This document shows positions 1 through 9,060 of a stretch of 64,000 bases of DNA, piece by piece (positions within the stretch are counted from its first letter, which is position 1; every line of letters begins with the position of its first letter). The translations under genes and the position numbers were made by a program. Below the pieces are notes generated by a model. It had not been told where the DNA came from. It saw only the letters and a program-made list of their open reading frames with translations, and made no database searches. This DNA comes from Ruegeria marina (lineage in GTDB: Bacteria > Pseudomonadota > Alphaproteobacteria > Rhodobacterales > Rhodobacteraceae): assembly GCF_900101475.1 (NCBI RefSeq), contig NZ_FMZV01000012.1, positions 62,001 to 126,000 of the forward strand, read 5' to 3'.

Positions 1-521
1 CGGGCTGGCTGGACGGGGCCTGGGTGCTGAACGACGTGGTGTCGATCAGCTATATACGCATCGCTATCTTTGTCCTTGCGCTGATCTTTCTGGGCCTATT
101 CCTGTTCATCATGCGGCGCACCCGTCTGGGGCTGGAGACCCGCGCGGTCACCCAGAACCCGCGCATGGCGGCGTCGATGGGCATCAACCCCGACCGCATC
201 AACATGCTGACCTTCGGTCTCGGCTCCGGCATCGCGGGCATCGCGGGCGTCGCCATCGGCCTCTTTGCCAAGGTCACATCGGAGTTGGGCAGCGATTACA
301 TCGTTCAAAGCTTCATGACCGTGGTGGTGGGCGGCGTCGGCAACATCTGGGGCACGCTGGCGGGTGCGGCGATGATCGGCACGCTGCAAAAGGGGATCGA
401 ATGGCTCAACCCCTCGAACACTCTGGCGGCGCAGACCTACATGATCATCTTCATCATCATCTTCATTCAGTTCCGGCCACGGGGGATCATTGCCCTCAGG
501 GGTCGCGCGGCGGGGGATTGA
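1..521 (+). CDS. urtB: Urea ABC transporter permease UrtB, C-terminal part (5' truncated)
   Basis: The reading frame is open from base 3, so the gene begins outside the window and only about 172 C-terminal residues are visible. They form a branched-chain-type (LivH-like) inner-membrane permease: several hydrophobic helices with the conserved cytoplasmic loop containing RAVTQNPRMAASMGI and a later GGVGNIWGT motif, both typical of UrtB. The protein would form the urea channel with UrtC, powered by UrtD and UrtE. The stop lies 4 bases before urtC. Assignment as urea rather than amino-acid transport rests on the UrtD hallmark two genes downstream; urtA and any urease genes would be upstream, unseen. 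Confidence 0.9.
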   Translation, partial: GWLDGAWVLNDVVSISYIRIAIFVLALIFLGLFLFIMRRTRLGLETRAVTQNPRMAASMGINPDRINMLTFGLGSGIAGIAGVAIGLFAKVTSELGSDYIVQSFMTVVVGGVGNIWGTLAGAAMIGTLQKGIEWLNPSNTLAAQTYMIIFIIIFIQFRPRGIIALRGRAAGD

Positions 522-525
522 CGCC

Positions 526-1755
526 ATGAGGGATTCATTCGTCGCGCGGCATCCTTCGGTGCTGATCTTCCTGGCCCTGCTGGCGCTTTTTACCCTGGGC
601 GTGACCGTTCTGGCCGAAGGCTTCGGCATCGGCCTGATCTCGACCAGTTTCGTCAAGACACTGGGCAAGACGATGTGCCTGTGCCTGATCGCGGTCGCGA
701 TGGACCTGATCTGGGGCTATTGCGGCATTCTCAGCCTCGGCCACTTCGCGTTTTTCGGGCTGGGCGGTTACATGATCGGCATGTGGCTGATGTATGAACG
801 CACCCGGCTCATCGTCGAAGGGTCGCTGGCCCAGGGCGCGTTGCCGCCCACGGAACAGGAAATCGTGGCTGCCATCGGCACCCAGATCTTCGGCGTGGTG
901 GGCTCGTCCGAGTTTCCGCTGGTCTGGGCCTTCGCCGACAGCCTTGCCCTGCAACTGGCGCTGGTGGTGCTGGTGCCGGGTCTGCTGGCGCTGGTATTCG
1001 GTTGGCTGGCCTTCCGCAGCCGGGTGACCGGCGTCTACCTGTCGATCCTGACCCAGGCGATGACGCTGGCGCTGGCGCTTTACCTCTTCCAGAACGACAG
1101 CGGGCTGCGCGGCAACAACGGCTTGTCGGGGTTGCAGAACCTGCCGGGCGTCGAGGCGCCGCAATCGGTTGTCAGCCTGTGGTTCTTCTGGGCCTCGGCG
1201 CTGGCGCTGGCGCTGGGCTACCTGCTGGCGGCCTGGATCGTTTCGGGCAAGTTCGGCTCGGTCATCCGCGGTATACGCGACAACGAGGCGCGGGTGCGCT
1301 TCCTCGGCTATTCGGTCGAGATCTACAAGCTGGCCGTCTTCACCCTGACCGCCTGCATCGCCGGGATTGCCGGGGCGCTCTATTACCCGCAGGCGGGTAT
1401 CGTGAACCCGGCCGAGATTGCGCCCATCGCCTCGATCTACCTCGCCGTCTGGGTCGCCATCGGCGGGCGCGGGCGGCTTTACGGCGCGGTGATCGGGGCC
1501 GCGTTCGTCAGCCTGGTGTCCTCGTGGTTCACCGGCGGCCAGATCCCCGACCTGGCGCTGGGTCCGCTGACGATCAGATGGGTGGACTGGTGGACCATCG
1601 TCCTGGGCCTGTCCTTCGTGCTGGTCACGCTGTTTGCGCCCTCGGGCATCGGCGGGCTTTTCGATCTCTGGCAGGGGCGGCGCCATCCCGACCGGCACGG
1701 GGCGGACCTGGGGCCCAACGCGGGCGCGCTGCGCGAAAAGGAGGCCACGGAATGA
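526..1755 (+). CDS. urtC: Urea ABC transporter permease UrtC
   Basis: A 409-residue LivM-type inner-membrane permease, the usual size for UrtC. The ATG at 526 is chosen because it directly follows the urtB stop and opens into a hydrophobic segment; an in-frame codon 12 residues upstream would sit inside urtB. Family signs are the motif MDLIWGYCGILSLGHFAFFG near residue 65 and the loop GVIRGIRDNE-like segment (here SVIRGIRDNEARVRFLGY) near residue 250, which contacts the ATPases. A longer periplasmic insertion around residues 95-130 is usual for UrtC compared with LivM. The stop overlaps the urtD start in ATGA, so translation is coupled. Confidence 0.92.
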   Translation: MRDSFVARHPSVLIFLALLALFTLGVTVLAEGFGIGLISTSFVKTLGKTMCLCLIAVAMDLIWGYCGILSLGHFAFFGLGGYMIGMWLMYERTRLIVEGSLAQGALPPTEQEIVAAIGTQIFGVVGSSEFPLVWAFADSLALQLALVVLVPGLLALVFGWLAFRSRVTGVYLSILTQAMTLALALYLFQNDSGLRGNNGLSGLQNLPGVEAPQSVVSLWFFWASALALALGYLLAAWIVSGKFGSVIRGIRDNEARVRFLGYSVEIYKLAVFTLTACIAGIAGALYYPQAGIVNPAEIAPIASIYLAVWVAIGGRGRLYGAVIGAAFVSLVSSWFTGGQIPDLALGPLTIRWVDWWTIVLGLSFVLVTLFAPSGIGGLFDLWQGRRHPDRHGADLGPNAGALREKEATE

Positions 1756-2492
1756 GCACGCTTCTCGAAGTTTCCGGCGTCTCGGTCAGTTTCGACGGGT
1801 TCAAGGCGATCAACAACCTGTCCTTCCGCATCGGTCAGGCCGAGATGCGGGCGGTGATCGGTCCCAACGGGGCCGGCAAGACCACCTTCATGGACATCGT
1901 CACCGGCAAGACCCGGCCCGACGAGGGGCGGGTGCTGTGGGGCGAGCGCAGCCAGTCGCTGCTGGGCATGTCAGAAGCGCAGATCGCGCGGGCCGGGATC
2001 GGGCGCAAGTTCCAGAAGCCCACCGTGTTCGAGGACCAAAGCGTGCACGAAAACCTGCTGATGGCGCTCAAGGGCCGTCGCGGCCCCTGGGCGGTGCTGT
2101 TCTACCGGCCGGCGGCAGCCGATCTTGCGCGGGTCGACGAACTGGCGGCCGAGATCGGCCTTGCCGATCACCTGGCGCGCAAGGCCGGAGAGCTGTCGCA
2201 CGGGCAGAAGCAGTGGCTGGAGATCGGCATGCTGCTGGCGCAGGAACCGCGCCTGCTGCTGGTCGACGAACCTGCCGCCGGCATGACCCCGGCCGAACGC
2301 GAACACACCACCGCCATTCTGGTCGAGGCCGCGAAAACCCGCGCCGTCGTGGTGGTGGAACATGACATGGAGTTCGTGCGCCGGTTGAGCTGCAAGGTCA
2401 CCGTCCTGCACGAAGGTGCGGTCCTGGCCGAGGGCAGCCTCGATCACGTGACTGCCGACCAACGGGTCATCGACGTTTACCTGGGACGCTGA
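1752..2492 (+). CDS. urtD: Urea ABC transporter ATP-binding protein UrtD
   Basis: A 246-residue LivG-type ATPase. Walker A GPNGAGKTT is near residue 37, the signature LSHGQKQWLE near residue 155, Walker B LLLVDEPAAG near residue 175, and the switch histidine follows in VVEHDMEF. The segment IGRKFQKPTVFE around residue 80 is characteristic of UrtD and separates it from amino-acid transporters. It hydrolyses ATP on the cytoplasmic face of the UrtBC pore together with UrtE. The start overlaps the urtC stop by four bases and the stop is three bases before urtE, so the genes form one operon. Confidence 0.94.
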   Translation: MSTLLEVSGVSVSFDGFKAINNLSFRIGQAEMRAVIGPNGAGKTTFMDIVTGKTRPDEGRVLWGERSQSLLGMSEAQIARAGIGRKFQKPTVFEDQSVHENLLMALKGRRGPWAVLFYRPAAADLARVDELAAEIGLADHLARKAGELSHGQKQWLEIGMLLAQEPRLLLVDEPAAGMTPAEREHTTAILVEAAKTRAVVVVEHDMEFVRRLSCKVTVLHEGAVLAEGSLDHVTADQRVIDVYLGR

Positions 2493-2495
2493 CAC

Positions 2496-3191
2496 ATGCT
2501 GAAGATCGACGATATCACCCTGCATTACGGCCATTCGCGCATTCTGGACGGCATCTCGATGGAGGCTCGCGCGGGCGAGGTGACCTGCCTCATGGGCTCG
2601 AACGGAGTGGGCAAGACCAGCCTGATCAAGGCGATTGCCGGAACGCATCAGCGCTCGGGCGGGCAACTCACGCTGGATGGCGAGGCGCTGGGCGTGTTGC
2701 CCGCACATGCGATGGCGCGCAAGGGCGTGGCGCTGGTGCCGCAGGGGCGCGAGATATTCCCGCTGCTCAGCGTGCGCGAAAACCTCGAAACCGGGTTCGG
2801 CTGCCTGCCGCGCGCCGACTGGCAGGTTCCCGAGGAGATGTTCCAGCTGTTTCCGGTCCTGAAGCAGATGCAGAACCGGCGCGGCGGCGACCTGTCGGGC
2901 GGCCAGCAACAGCAACTGGCCATCGCGCGGGCGCTGATCACCCGCCCGAAACTGTTGCTGCTGGACGAACCGACCGAGGGTATCCAGCCCAATATCATCC
3001 AGCAGATCGGCGAGGTGATTTCGCATCTGCGCGCGCAGGGCGGCATGGCTATCGTGCTGGTCGAACAGTTCTTCGATTTCGCCTATGGGCTGGGGGACAG
3101 TTTCGTGGCGCTCAGGCGCGGTCAGGTCTGCCTGCGCGGGCGGGCGGGCGAGGTCGCGCGCGATGATCTGCTGGCGGCGGTATCGGTCTGA
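2496..3191 (+). CDS. urtE: Urea ABC transporter ATP-binding protein UrtE
   Basis: A 231-residue LivF-type ATPase and the last gene of the urt operon. Walker A reads GSNGVGKTS (near residue 36), the signature LSGGQQQQLAIARAL (near residue 132) and Walker B LLLLDEPTEGIQPNII; the phrase EGIQPNIIQQIG is typical of UrtE. The start is three bases after urtD. No urease or urea-processing genes follow in this window; the next gene is leftward. In the family, urt operons are usually induced by nitrogen limitation; no NtrC site can be checked here because the promoter is upstream of the window. Confidence 0.94.
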   Translation: MLKIDDITLHYGHSRILDGISMEARAGEVTCLMGSNGVGKTSLIKAIAGTHQRSGGQLTLDGEALGVLPAHAMARKGVALVPQGREIFPLLSVRENLETGFGCLPRADWQVPEEMFQLFPVLKQMQNRRGGDLSGGQQQQLAIARALITRPKLLLLDEPTEGIQPNIIQQIGEVISHLRAQGGMAIVLVEQFFDFAYGLGDSFVALRRGQVCLRGRAGEVARDDLLAAVSV

Positions 3192-3272
3192 TCAGGGCAT
3201 TTCGAGAACGCCCTTGATGTTACGGCATCACCGATGCCACGAGAGTGTGGAGCGCGGCAGAGCATTGGCTTT

Positions 3273-3527
3273 TCAATGTTTTTCCGAGACGCTTCGCCGC
3301 TTTCGACGCTTCCAGCGGCGATAGAGTTCGACATCCATCGCCGCCACCAGGACGCCCAGAGGGATCATCCAGAACCCGAGAATGGGCAGAAATCCGAACA
3401 GCCCGCCGATGATCAGCAACAGTCCCACCACGATGCGCAGTCCGCGCGGCACATTGCGGCGGATACGCTGGAGCATCGGGTGCAGGCGCGTGCGCAGCGC
3501 GGCGCGCCTCTTGTGCCAGTCGCTCAA
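3273..3527 (-). CDS. Small two-helix membrane protein, unknown function
   Basis: An 84-residue basic protein with a hydrophobic hairpin (about residues 29-66) containing LIIGGLFGFLPILGFWMIPLGV, flanked by arginine/lysine-rich ends, so both termini are likely cytoplasmic. It starts with TTG overlapping the pepF stop (TTGA), which suggests coupled translation; a later in-frame ATG would leave only the hydrophobic part. The hairpin resembles the PGPGW-type transmembrane family, but I would not assign a function. It is the last gene of the pepF transcript. Confidence 0.6.
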   Translation of the reverse strand: MSDWHKRRAALRTRLHPMLQRIRRNVPRGLRIVVGLLLIIGGLFGFLPILGFWMIPLGVLVAAMDVELYRRWKRRKRRSVSEKH

Positions 3528-5344
3528 TCCTCAATCGCCTCCAACTCGTCGATGAAGCCCGAGATCATGCTCAGCCCCTTGTCCCAGAATTTCGGATCCG
3601 AGGCGTCAAGACCAAAGGGCGCCAGCAGCTCCTTGTGGTGCTTGGAGCCGCCTGCCTTCAGCATCTCGAAATAAAGATCCTGGAAGCCCGGCTTGCCCTC
3701 GGCGTAGACCGAGTAGAGCGCATTCACCAGCCCGTCGCCAAAGGCATAGGCATAGACATAGAACGGCGAGTGCACGAAATGCGGGATATAGGCCCAGAAA
3801 CTCTCGTACCCTTCCATGAAGTCGAAGGCGGGCCCGAGGCTTTCGGCCTGCACACTCATCCATAGCGCGCCTATGTCCTCGGGCGTCAACTCACCCTGGC
3901 GGCGGGCGGCGTGCAGCTTGCATTCAAAGTCATAGAACGCGATCTGGCGCACGACCGTGTTGATCATGTCCTCGACCTTGCCGGCCAGCAGCACCTTGCG
4001 CTGCTCCCTGGTCGCGGCCTTTTCCAGCATCTTGCGGAAGGTCAGCATCTCGCCGAACACGCTCGCCGTTTCGGCCAGCGTCAGCGGGGTCGAAGACAGC
4101 ATCTCGCCCTGACCGGCGGCCAGTACCTGATGCACGCCATGGCCCAGTTCATGCGCCAGCGTCATCACGTCGCGCGGCTTGCCCAGGTAGTTGAGCATCA
4201 CATAGGGGTGCACCTCGGTCACGGTCGGGTGCGCAAAGGCGCCCGGAGCTTTGCCGGGTTTCACGGCCGCATCGATCCAGCCCTTGGAAAAGAACGGCGC
4301 GGCGATCTCGCCCATGCGCGGATCGAAGGCGTTGTAGGCCTCCATCACGGTGCGCTCGGCCTCGTCCCAGGTAATGGTGCGGGTATCCTCCATCGGCAGC
4401 GGCGCGTTGCGGTCCCAGACCTGCATCCGGTCCAGCCCCAGCCATTTGCGCTTCAGCTCGTAGTAGCGGTGGCTCAGTTTCGGATAGGCGACAACCACCG
4501 CTTCGCGCAGCGCCTCGACCACTTCGGGTTCGACATCGTTGCTGAGGTGGCGCGCGGTCTGGGCGCTGGGCATCTTGCGCCAGCGGTCGATGACTTCCTT
4601 TTCCTTGGCGGCGGTATTGTGCACGCGGGCAAAGATCTTGATGTTCTCGCCAAAGACGCGCGCCAGTTCATGCGCCGCCGCCTCGCGCGGGGCGCGGTCC
4701 TGTTCGGTCAGCAGGTTCAGCGTGCCCTCGATGTTCAGCTCTTCGCCATCGACGGTAAAGGTCAGCCCGGCGATGGTCTCGTCGAACAGCCGCTCCCAGG
4801 CGTCGCCCACCACGCCAAGATCATGCAGGAATTTTTCCAGCTCGTCACTCAGCTGGTAAGGTTTCATGGCGCGGATGCGGCGGAACACGGGGGCATAACG
4901 CGCGAGTTCGTCATTTTCCGCGAAACGGGCGGCCAGGGCAGCGTCCTCGATCCGGTTCAGTTCCAGCGTGAAGAACACCAGCGGCGTGGTGAAGTTGGTG
5001 ATCTTCTCCTGGCAGTCGGACATGAACTTGGTCCGGCCGGCGTCGATGGTCAGTTGATAGTAGCGCAGCCCGGCAAACGACATGATACGGCCCGCGATGG
5101 TGCTGATCTTCTCGTTGCGCTGCACGCAGGTCAGCAGGGCGGCGGCATCCAGATCGGCCAGCTTGCCCTCGTAATCGGCTGCAAAGGCGGCGCATTCCTT
5201 CTCCAGCCAGTCGAGGTCGCGTTTCAGTTCGGGCGCATCCTCGCCCGAATAAAGATCGCTCAGATCCCATTCGGGCAGCTTGCCGAGATCCTTGGAGCCG
5301 GAACCGGCATGGGCGTCGCGAACGGGAAAGGGCAGGTGGAGCAT
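3524..5344 (-). CDS. pepF: Oligoendopeptidase F (M3 family metallopeptidase)
   Basis: A 606-residue cytoplasmic zinc oligopeptidase that would degrade short peptides. The zinc site HELGHGVHQ is near residue 400 and the third ligand glutamate lies about 25 residues later in LAETASVFGEML. Length and order match the PepF/M3B clade found in proteobacteria. I chose the ATG at 5344 (MLHLPFPVRD) because an upstream in-frame start only adds 19 atypical residues. It is followed by the small membrane protein with a four-base overlap and separated from the DNA ligase by 73 bases. Confidence 0.93.
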   Translation of the reverse strand: MLHLPFPVRDAHAGSGSKDLGKLPEWDLSDLYSGEDAPELKRDLDWLEKECAAFAADYEGKLADLDAAALLTCVQRNEKISTIAGRIMSFAGLRYYQLTIDAGRTKFMSDCQEKITNFTTPLVFFTLELNRIEDAALAARFAENDELARYAPVFRRIRAMKPYQLSDELEKFLHDLGVVGDAWERLFDETIAGLTFTVDGEELNIEGTLNLLTEQDRAPREAAAHELARVFGENIKIFARVHNTAAKEKEVIDRWRKMPSAQTARHLSNDVEPEVVEALREAVVVAYPKLSHRYYELKRKWLGLDRMQVWDRNAPLPMEDTRTITWDEAERTVMEAYNAFDPRMGEIAAPFFSKGWIDAAVKPGKAPGAFAHPTVTEVHPYVMLNYLGKPRDVMTLAHELGHGVHQVLAAGQGEMLSSTPLTLAETASVFGEMLTFRKMLEKAATREQRKVLLAGKVEDMINTVVRQIAFYDFECKLHAARRQGELTPEDIGALWMSVQAESLGPAFDFMEGYESFWAYIPHFVHSPFYVYAYAFGDGLVNALYSVYAEGKPGFQDLYFEMLKAGGSKHHKELLAPFGLDASDPKFWDKGLSMISGFIDELEAIED

Positions 5345-5417
5345 GGAAACCTCGTCATGTCTGGTCGTCCCACACTTAAGGAGCGTTGCCGCCCGCCGCA
5401 ACCAGCAAGGCGGCCGG

Positions 5418-7013
5418 TCAGCTCTTCGTCGCGTCCAGCAGTCGTTTCAGATCCTCCAGCCTGTTTGCTTCGGCGGCGGGCTTGTCGCGCCGCCAGCGCA
5501 ACATGCGTGGGAACCGCAGCGCAATGCCTGACTTGTGGCGCGGGCTTTGCTGGATACCCTCAAAGGCGATCTCGAACACCAGTTCGGGTCTCACCTGCCG
5601 CACGGGTCCGAACCTTTGCAGCGTGTTGGCCCGGACCCATGTGGTGATCTCGCGAAACTCGGCATCGGTCAGGCCGGAATAGGCTTTGGCGAAAGGCACC
5701 AACGCGTCGCCGTCCCAGACCGCGAAGGTGAAATCGGTGTAAAGCGTGGCGCGCCGCCCGTGCCCGGCCTGCGCATAGATCATCACCGCATCGACCGTGT
5801 GGGGATCGAGTTTCCATTTCCACCAGTCGCCTTTCCTGCGCCCCGCGTGATAGGGGCTGCCCGCGCGTTTCAGCATCAACCCTTCGGCCCGCCGGTTGCG
5901 GGCGTCAGCGCGGAGCGTTGCAAGCTCCTGCCAGCCCTGGAACGCAACAAGGGGGGAGGGGCGTACCGGCGCCTCGGGCGGCAGATTGTGCAGCAAACGG
6001 TCCAAAAGCCCGCGCCGCTCTGAAAAGGGCAGCGCGCGCAGGTCTTTGCCCTGCCATTCGAGCAGGTCGTAGGCCAGCAGGATCACCGGCGCTTCGGTCA
6101 GCAGTTTCTTCGGCACATTCCTGCGCCCGATCCGGCGTTGCAGAGCGGCAAAGGGAAGTGGCGCGCCGCCGTCCCAGGCCAGGATCTCGCCGTCGATCAC
6201 CGTGCCGGGCGGCAGAAAGTCGACCGACCGCGCCAGTTCGGGAAAACGGTCCGTCATCAACTCCTCGCCGCGGGACCAGACGAAGTGCAACCCCTCGCGC
6301 AGAATCAACTGGCCGCGGATCCCGTCCCATTTCCATTCGGCCCGCCACTCTTGCGGTGGGCCCAGATCACCCGGATCGCCCTCAAGCGGATACGCCAGGC
6401 AGAATGGGTAGGGGCGCGAGGCATCGGCCCCGGCGTCATCGGCTTCGATCAGGGCCTCCCAGCTTGTCGTGTCGGGAGACCAGTCGCCCATCAGGCGATG
6501 GGCCAGTTCGGCTTCGCTGCGCCCGGTGGCCTGCGCCAGCGCGCGGGTCATCAGCTTCTGGCTGACGCCCACGCGAAAGCCGCCGGTCACCAGCTTGTTG
6601 AAAAGGAACCGTTGAGACGTGTCGAGCTGCGCCCAAGCGTCCAGAATTGCGCTCTTGCGCACGCTTTCAGGCTGACCGGACAGATCCTGAAGAAAAGCCA
6701 TCCACTCCGAAAGCGAGCGCTCCGATCGTGTGTCAGGCGGCGGCAGGATCAGGGCGATGGTTTCGGCCAGATCGCCAACCACGGGATAGCTCTCTTCGAC
6801 CAGCCAGAGGGGCAGCCGGGCAGCGTCTGCAGCCCAGTTGCGCAATTCGGTCGTGGTCACGGCCCGGCGCGGCCTCCGGCCCGAGAAAAGCGCAACCGTC
6901 CAGAGCCTGTCTTCCGGGTCGGCTTCGTAGAAATACGCAACAAGCGCCGCGACCTTGTCGGTGGTGCGCGTGCTTTGATCGAGCGCGGCAAAAAGGCTTG
7001 CGAACCGGTTCAT
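5418..7013 (-). CDS. ATP-dependent DNA ligase of the ligase-associated damage-response type
   Basis: A 531-residue ligase. The N-terminal 200 residues form the helical DNA-binding domain; the adenylation motif I is EWKWDGIRGQL (lysine carries AMP), motif III VIDGEILAWDG, motif IV EGLMLKR and motif V WWKWKLDP; an OB fold follows. The start at 7013 overlaps the upstream exonuclease stop in ATGA. In many alphaproteobacteria this ligase sits with an exonuclease, a DEXH helicase and the PdeM nuclease and is named for cisplatin damage response; here only ligase and exonuclease are present. It supplements the NAD-dependent replicative ligase. Confidence 0.92.
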   Translation of the reverse strand: MNRFASLFAALDQSTRTTDKVAALVAYFYEADPEDRLWTVALFSGRRPRRAVTTTELRNWAADAARLPLWLVEESYPVVGDLAETIALILPPPDTRSERSLSEWMAFLQDLSGQPESVRKSAILDAWAQLDTSQRFLFNKLVTGGFRVGVSQKLMTRALAQATGRSEAELAHRLMGDWSPDTTSWEALIEADDAGADASRPYPFCLAYPLEGDPGDLGPPQEWRAEWKWDGIRGQLILREGLHFVWSRGEELMTDRFPELARSVDFLPPGTVIDGEILAWDGGAPLPFAALQRRIGRRNVPKKLLTEAPVILLAYDLLEWQGKDLRALPFSERRGLLDRLLHNLPPEAPVRPSPLVAFQGWQELATLRADARNRRAEGLMLKRAGSPYHAGRRKGDWWKWKLDPHTVDAVMIYAQAGHGRRATLYTDFTFAVWDGDALVPFAKAYSGLTDAEFREITTWVRANTLQRFGPVRQVRPELVFEIAFEGIQQSPRHKSGIALRFPRMLRWRRDKPAAEANRLEDLKRLLDATKS

Positions 7014-8014
7014 TCCTGTTGCGCCTCGTCGCCCGCATACTCTGTCGTCACCACATCGGCGTCGATGCCGCGCGACCGGAGCCATTGCGCGAAGATATCC
7101 GTATAGCCATGCGTGACGAAGATCTTTTCGGCCCCGGTTTCACCGATGGCCAAGTTCAGGCCGGGCCAATCGGCGTGATCGGACAGCACGAAACCCCGAT
7201 CCATCGCCCGCCGCCTGCGAATGCCGCGCAGCATCATCCATCCGCTGGCGAACCCGGTCGAGACCGGGCCGAACCTGCGCATCCAGGCGCTGCCCAGCGC
7301 CGCGGGGGGCGCGATGACCAGGGCACCGGGGTCCGGGCGCGGCTGCGCATCCGGCATCACGGCGAAGGTTTGGGGCAGGCGACAACCTTGTCTGCGCAGA
7401 ACCTCAGTGGATGTTTCGATTGCGCCATGGGTCAGGATCGGGCCGATACCGGGGTCGAGCATCGACAGGACGCGCTGGGCCTTTCCCAGCGCATAGGCGC
7501 CCAGCACCGGTGTCCGGCCGCTGGCGATGCTGTCGCGCCACCAGCCGTTCAACTCCTGCGCGACCTGTGCCGGATCGGGCCAGCGAAAGACCGGCAGGCC
7601 GAACGTGCTTTCGGTGACGAAGGCGTGACATCGGACCGGCTCGAAGGGCTCGCTCAGACCGTCGGCCTGCAGCTTGTAGTCGCCCGAGACCACCCAGACC
7701 TCGCCAGCGACCTCGACCCGGATCTGCGCCGATCCCGGAACATGGCCGGCCGGATGAAACGAGACGCGCGCATCGCCGATCTGCCGCGTCTCGCCATAGC
7801 GGAGAGTATCCAGAACGATGTCCCCCAGCCGCTGGCGCAGAATCGGGGCAGAGCCGGCAGTGGCCAGGTAGCGGGCGTGACCGGAGCGGGCATGGTCCGC
7901 GTGACCATGGGTGATCACCGCCCGGTCTACCGGGCGCCAGGGATCGACATGAAAGCCACCTGCCGGGCAATGGATGCCACGGTCGGTAAATTCGAGAACC
8001 GGACGACGCGCCAT
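7010..8014 (-). CDS. Ligase-associated DNA exonuclease (metallo-beta-lactamase/beta-CASP fold)
   Basis: A 334-residue protein with the metallo-beta-lactamase metal site THGHADHA near residue 35, a further histidine in PAGHVPGSAQ, aspartate in VSGDYK, and a C-terminal DHADW plus VTHGY, matching the SNM1/Artemis-like exonucleases linked to ATP-dependent ligases. It would trim DNA ends before the downstream ligase seals them. The two genes overlap by four bases and so are made together. There is no obvious SOS box upstream; the 100-base gap to the next gene holds a strong palindrome instead. Confidence 0.9.
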   Translation of the reverse strand: MARRPVLEFTDRGIHCPAGGFHVDPWRPVDRAVITHGHADHARSGHARYLATAGSAPILRQRLGDIVLDTLRYGETRQIGDARVSFHPAGHVPGSAQIRVEVAGEVWVVSGDYKLQADGLSEPFEPVRCHAFVTESTFGLPVFRWPDPAQVAQELNGWWRDSIASGRTPVLGAYALGKAQRVLSMLDPGIGPILTHGAIETSTEVLRRQGCRLPQTFAVMPDAQPRPDPGALVIAPPAALGSAWMRRFGPVSTGFASGWMMLRGIRRRRAMDRGFVLSDHADWPGLNLAIGETGAEKIFVTHGYTDIFAQWLRSRGIDADVVTTEYAGDEAQQE

Positions 8015-8068
8015 GCGGCAAGACTAGCCCGTTGCAGGGCGGATGCCAGACCATGCCCGGCGCGCTAC

Positions 8069-8091
8069 AAGAAAATTCGTCGAATTTTCTT
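8069..8091. repeat. Perfect palindrome, AAAATTCG/CGAATTTT family, copy 1
   Basis: Arms of 11 bases (AAGAAAATTCG and CGAATTTTCTT) around a single central T. It lies between the alpha/beta hydrolase stop and the exonuclease start. The same core recurs at 44305-44327 and, with one wobble mismatch, at 56003-56037. It could act as a terminator stem for the leftward hydrolase gene or as a protein-binding palindrome. Confidence 0.75.
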
Positions 8092-8115
8092 CTACGGCGC
8101 CGGCTGGCGTGCGGC

Positions 8116-9060
8116 TCAGGTCGCCGCCAGGAAATGTGCGGCCAACCGGTCGTAGACCGGGCCCCGCACGGCCGGGGACTCCATCAGCACCTCGTGCTCG
8201 CCGCCGGGAATTTCCACCAACTCACCACGAGGCCACGCGGCCATGCGGGTGCGGATCGCCTTGCGGTCCACGATCTGCTCATTGCTGCCCAGGTAGGTCA
8301 GGCAGGGCAGGTCGGGCGCGCTGTGGTCTGCCAGTTTCCGGCATTCGGCAAGCGCTTCGCGCAGCCAGATGTTGGTGGGCGCGCCCAGCGACAAGTCCGG
8401 ATAGGCGGCCAGTTGGTCGCGCATCATCTGGTACATCGCCTGGTCGCGGGTCAGGCTGTTGCCCTCGAACGGCTGCAGGATCACGTAGGGTTCCGGAGAG
8501 GTGGTGGCCGGGTTCCGATGCCCCAATCCCAGCGCCGGAGCCAGATTGGACGTGAGCCAGCTCAGCGGCTTCATGACAGGGGTGAAGAAGATCCCCCACA
8601 TCGGCCCGGTGAAGGAACAGGCCGCCACGGGCAGGCCTTCGATCACCGCGCGCAGGCCGATGGCCCCTCCCATGGAATGGCCGATCACGAACCATGGCCG
8701 TGGCAGATCCAGTGTCGCGGCCAGCGCGACAACAGCGGCGACATCCCGCTGGTAGTCGGTAAACCGGGCCACGTGACCCAGGCGCCGGTCTGCCAGCAGG
8801 CGGTCGGCCAGCCCCTGGCCTCGCCAGTCGACCGCCAGCATGGCCAGGCCGCGGCGGGTGAATTCGCGCGCAGCATCGCCGTATTTCTCGACATATTCTG
8901 TGCGCCCCGGAAACAGGAATACCGTCCCGCGCGCGGTTCCCTCGGGCCACCAGTGTCCGACGCGGATGCGAATGCCGTCGTCGGTGCGCAGCCAGTGGGC
9001 CGCCCCGCCGGGCGGTCCGCCGGCCACGTCCTGATACAGCGGAGCCGGCGAGAACTCCAT
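8116..9060 (-). CDS. Alpha/beta hydrolase, monoacylglycerol-lipase/lysophospholipase-like
   Basis: A 314-residue serine hydrolase. The nucleophile elbow GHSMGG is near residue 125, the oxyanion region FLFPGRTEYVEKY near residue 50 matches lysophospholipase L2-like enzymes, and the catalytic histidine is probably in PGGEHEVLME near the end; an aspartate follows LGSNEQIVD. No signal peptide, so it acts in the cytoplasm. Its start codon shares one base with the stop of the SCP2 gene (TGATG), so lipid binding and ester cleavage are translationally coupled. Substrate cannot be read from sequence. Confidence 0.85.
   Translation of the reverse strand: MEFSPAPLYQDVAGGPPGGAAHWLRTDDGIRIRVGHWWPEGTARGTVFLFPGRTEYVEKYGDAAREFTRRGLAMLAVDWRGQGLADRLLADRRLGHVARFTDYQRDVAAVVALAATLDLPRPWFVIGHSMGGAIGLRAVIEGLPVAACSFTGPMWGIFFTPVMKPLSWLTSNLAPALGLGHRNPATTSPEPYVILQPFEGNSLTRDQAMYQMMRDQLAAYPDLSLGAPTNIWLREALAECRKLADHSAPDLPCLTYLGSNEQIVDRKAIRTRMAAWPRGELVEIPGGEHEVLMESPAVRGPVYDRLAAHFLAAT

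Noticed and set aside
535-1698. A 387-codon antisense frame across urtC
   Set aside because: Shadow of a recognisable permease; extremely Arg/Gln/Pro-rich.
3911-5647. A 578-codon open frame on the + strand opposite pepF
   Set aside because: High-GC shadow: it is antisense to a clear M3 peptidase, has a histidine/glycine/arginine-rich sequence with no domain, and crosses the pepF start into the ligase.
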